This document shows, piece after piece, positions 5,658 through 6,705 of a stretch of DNA of 6,705 nucleotides. The DNA is from Myxococcales bacterium (GTDB lineage: Bacteria > Myxococcota_A > Polyangia > Polyangiales > Polyangiaceae), in NCBI GenBank assembly GCA_013298325.1, contig JAAFHJ010000278.1, positions 1 to 6,705 on the forward strand, given 5' to 3'. A program made the position numbers and the translations under genes. The notes under the pieces are model-generated. The model was not told the origin of the DNA and did no database searches. It worked only from the letters and a program-made list of their open reading frames with translations. Positions within the stretch are counted from its first letter, which is position 1. Each line of letters begins with the position of its first letter.

Positions 5658-6077
5658 GTGAAACAGGTCGTCGAACTCCTCCGCACCCACGCCATCCAGC
5701 CCTCCGCCCAGCGGGTCGCGGTTGCGAATTATGTGCTTGTGACGAAAGAGCATCCGACGGCGGAACAGGTCTTTCACGCCGTCACAGCGACGTTCCCCAC
5801 TTTGTCACGAGCAACGGTCTACAACACGCTGCATCTGTTTGTGAAGAAGGGTCTCCTCAAACAATTTGCCCTCACGGAGGGGGTTCTGGTGTTTGATCCC
5901 CACGTGGAGCCCCATCATCATTTCGTCGATGATGAAACGGGCGCGATCGTCGACATTCCCTGGGACCGCATTCGCGTCGAGGGGGCGGACGATCTCCCCG
6001 GCATCGATGTGCGGGACTTCCAGGTGGTGGTCCGCGGAAAGCGTCAGCGCCGGAGAACGACGAACAAAGCGACGTAG
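5658..6077 (+). CDS. Fur/PerR-family metal-dependent regulator lacking all cysteines
   Basis: The 139-residue protein (GTG start) is a Fur-superfamily repressor, most likely a PerR-type peroxide sensor. The winged-helix DNA-binding domain covers about 1-75, with recognition helix SRATVYNTLHLF (50-61) and the EHPTAEQVF segment (31-39). The metal-sensing ligands of Bacillus PerR (H37, D85, H91, H93, D104) align with H32, D80, H86, H88 and D99; Asp at position 80 is the PerR-type choice where Fur has Glu. The structural-zinc cysteines are absent: the first C-x2-C is replaced by D91/T94, the C-terminal pair by a basic tail (RGKRQRRR), and no Cys occurs anywhere. The frame is open far upstream, but homology starts at about KQVVELL, so GTG 5658 is chosen. 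No ribosome-binding site precedes it; the predicted promoter would place the transcript start only a few bases upstream, so it may be leaderless. A TTG at 5619 is an alternative start. The peroxiredoxin downstream supports an oxidative-stress role; an Irr-like or Fur role is possible. Confidence 0.87.
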   Translation: MKQVVELLRTHAIQPSAQRVAVANYVLVTKEHPTAEQVFHAVTATFPTLSRATVYNTLHLFVKKGLLKQFALTEGVLVFDPHVEPHHHFVDDETGAIVDIPWDRIRVEGADDLPGIDVRDFQVVVRGKRQRRRTTNKAT

Positions 6078-6108
6078 CGATGATATTGACGATTCGTTCT
6101 TTCGCCCC

Positions 6109-6136
6109 TTGCGCACCTTTAGAACGATTCTAATAC
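6109..6136 (+). promoter_or_regulatory. Putative PerR-like operator in the peroxiredoxin promoter
   Basis: TTAGAACGATTCTAA (6119-6133) is a dyad with perfect 6-bp arms. It matches the Bacillus Per box TTATAATnATTATAA at 11 of 14 defined positions and shares 10 of 15 bases with the dyad in the regulator promoter. A half-site in the opposite orientation (AGAACGA read on the minus strand, 6100-6094) lies just upstream. Candidate promoter boxes TTGCGC (6109-6114) and TAATAC (6131-6136), 16 bp apart, would flank and overlap the dyad, so binding would repress. The boxes are weak, whereas the dyad is clear. Confidence 0.62.
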
Positions 6137-6146
6137 TCAACTCCAC

Positions 6147-6194
6147 GAAGCCATCTCTTGACCGTCTGACCTGCTCGGACGGACGAATGGCTTC
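6147..6194 (+). other. Stem-loop in the peroxiredoxin mRNA leader
   Basis: GAAGCCAT (6147-6154) pairs with ATGGCTTC (6187-6194), and an inner stem CCGTCTG/CGGACGG (6162-6168, 6176-6182; one G-U) sits inside it. It begins just after the predicted transcript start, where a 5' stem-loop could protect the mRNA. It is not followed by a T-tract, so a terminator for the regulator gene is less likely. Two smaller hairpins follow: CTGAG/CTCAG (6207-6211, 6222-6226) and TTGCA/TGCAA (6228-6232, 6238-6242). Confidence 0.5.
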
Positions 6195-6273
6195 TCCTCC
6201 AGGCAACTGAGAATCACGAAACTCAGCTTGCAATGCATGCAACCGTTTCACGAATCAATCGGAGAATCCCATC

Positions 6274-6705
6274 ATGTTGACCGTCGGCGATACGTTCCCC
6301 AAGTTTCAGGTTCAGGCGTGCGTTTCCCTTGAGAAGGGGAAGGAGTTCGCCGAGGTGACGAACGAAACCTACAAGGGGAAGTGGCTCGTGGTCTTCGCAT
6401 GGCCGATGGACTTCACGTTCATCTGCCCGACGGAGATCGCTGAGTTCGGAAAGAAGAACAAGGACTTCGCGGATCGCGATGCCCAGGTTCTCGGCATGAG
6501 CACCGATACCCACTTCGTCCACCACGCGTGGCGTACCCACCACGCCGATCTCAAGGACCTCCCCTTCCCGATGCTCGCCGACGCGAAGCACGACCTCACC
6601 CGCGAGCTCGGCATCGCCCACAAGCAGGCTGGCGTCGACCTCCGCGCGACGTTCATCGTCGACCCGGAAGGCATCATCCGCCACGTCTCCGTCAACGACC
6701 TCTCC
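6274..6705 (+). CDS. Peroxiredoxin, AhpC/Prx type (3' end beyond the window)
   Basis: The first 144 residues are visible, with no stop before the edge. The protein is a thiol peroxidase that reduces hydrogen peroxide, alkyl hydroperoxides and perhaps peroxynitrite. The active-site signature is P44-x3-T48-x2-C51 in WPMDFTFICPTE; C51 is the peroxidatic cysteine and R124 (in DLRATFIVDPEG) fits the conserved active-site arginine. The thioredoxin-fold text FPMLADAKHDLTRELGI is family-typical and resembles the AhpC group known from Mycobacterium. A resolving cysteine would be expected past the window, so whether it is a 2-Cys enzyme cannot be seen; C16 is an additional non-catalytic Cys. GGAG (6261-6264) lies 9 bases before the ATG, the clearest ribosome-binding site in the window, suggesting high expression. 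A PerR-like dyad and stem-loops lie in its 196-bp upstream gap, following the PerR-type regulator, which probably controls it. Confidence 0.94.
   Translation, partial: MLTVGDTFPKFQVQACVSLEKGKEFAEVTNETYKGKWLVVFAWPMDFTFICPTEIAEFGKKNKDFADRDAQVLGMSTDTHFVHHAWRTHHADLKDLPFPMLADAKHDLTRELGIAHKQAGVDLRATFIVDPEGIIRHVSVNDLS

Noticed and set aside
6147..6194. Terminator for the Fur/PerR-type gene
   Set aside because: It has no U-tract and lies downstream of the operator and candidate promoter of the next gene, so a leader stem-loop is more consistent.

Overview
The window is GC-rich bacterial DNA with dense coding, short intergenic gaps and little Shine-Dalgarno signal. Several proteins have Ala/Pro-rich extensions and a style I associate with Myxococcota (myxobacteria, Polyangia-like). 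That lineage call is an inference from protein flavour, not from any marker gene. There is no sign of a plasmid, phage, transposase, CRISPR array, rRNA or tRNA.

Layout. On the + strand, a PAP2-family membrane phosphatase (27-899) overlaps by one base an ArfB-type ribosome-rescue peptidyl-tRNA hydrolase (899-1345). Its stop abuts, tail to tail with no gap, a minus-strand gene for a small exported, beta-rich protein (1346-1987). Next come two minus-strand membrane fatty acid desaturases, each followed by its own hairpin terminator: an omega-6/delta-12-like enzyme (2118-3152) and, upstream of it, a delta-9 acyl-CoA-type enzyme (3485-4438). The 332 bp between them hold inverted repeats. Further along is a minus-strand EI24/CysZ-like membrane protein (4669-5538), whose stop codon sits inside a 75-bp tandem duplication. 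Divergent from it, on the + strand, are a Fur/PerR-family regulator (5658-6077) and a peroxiredoxin of the AhpC/Prx class (6274 to the window edge, incomplete).

How the genes work together. The two desaturases could act in sequence, delta-9 first and then delta-12, to make mono- and di-unsaturated membrane lipids. The regulator and the peroxiredoxin form a likely peroxide-stress pair. Each has a 15-bp 7-1-7 dyad in its promoter region. The two dyads share 10 of 15 bases and resemble the Bacillus Per box, which suggests an autoregulated PerR-type switch controlling the peroxidase. The regulator contains no cysteine at all, so it lacks the usual structural zinc site but keeps the His/Asp metal-sensing ligands. 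This regulator-operator-peroxidase module is the most informative part of the window. I did not find an obviously new multi-gene system.
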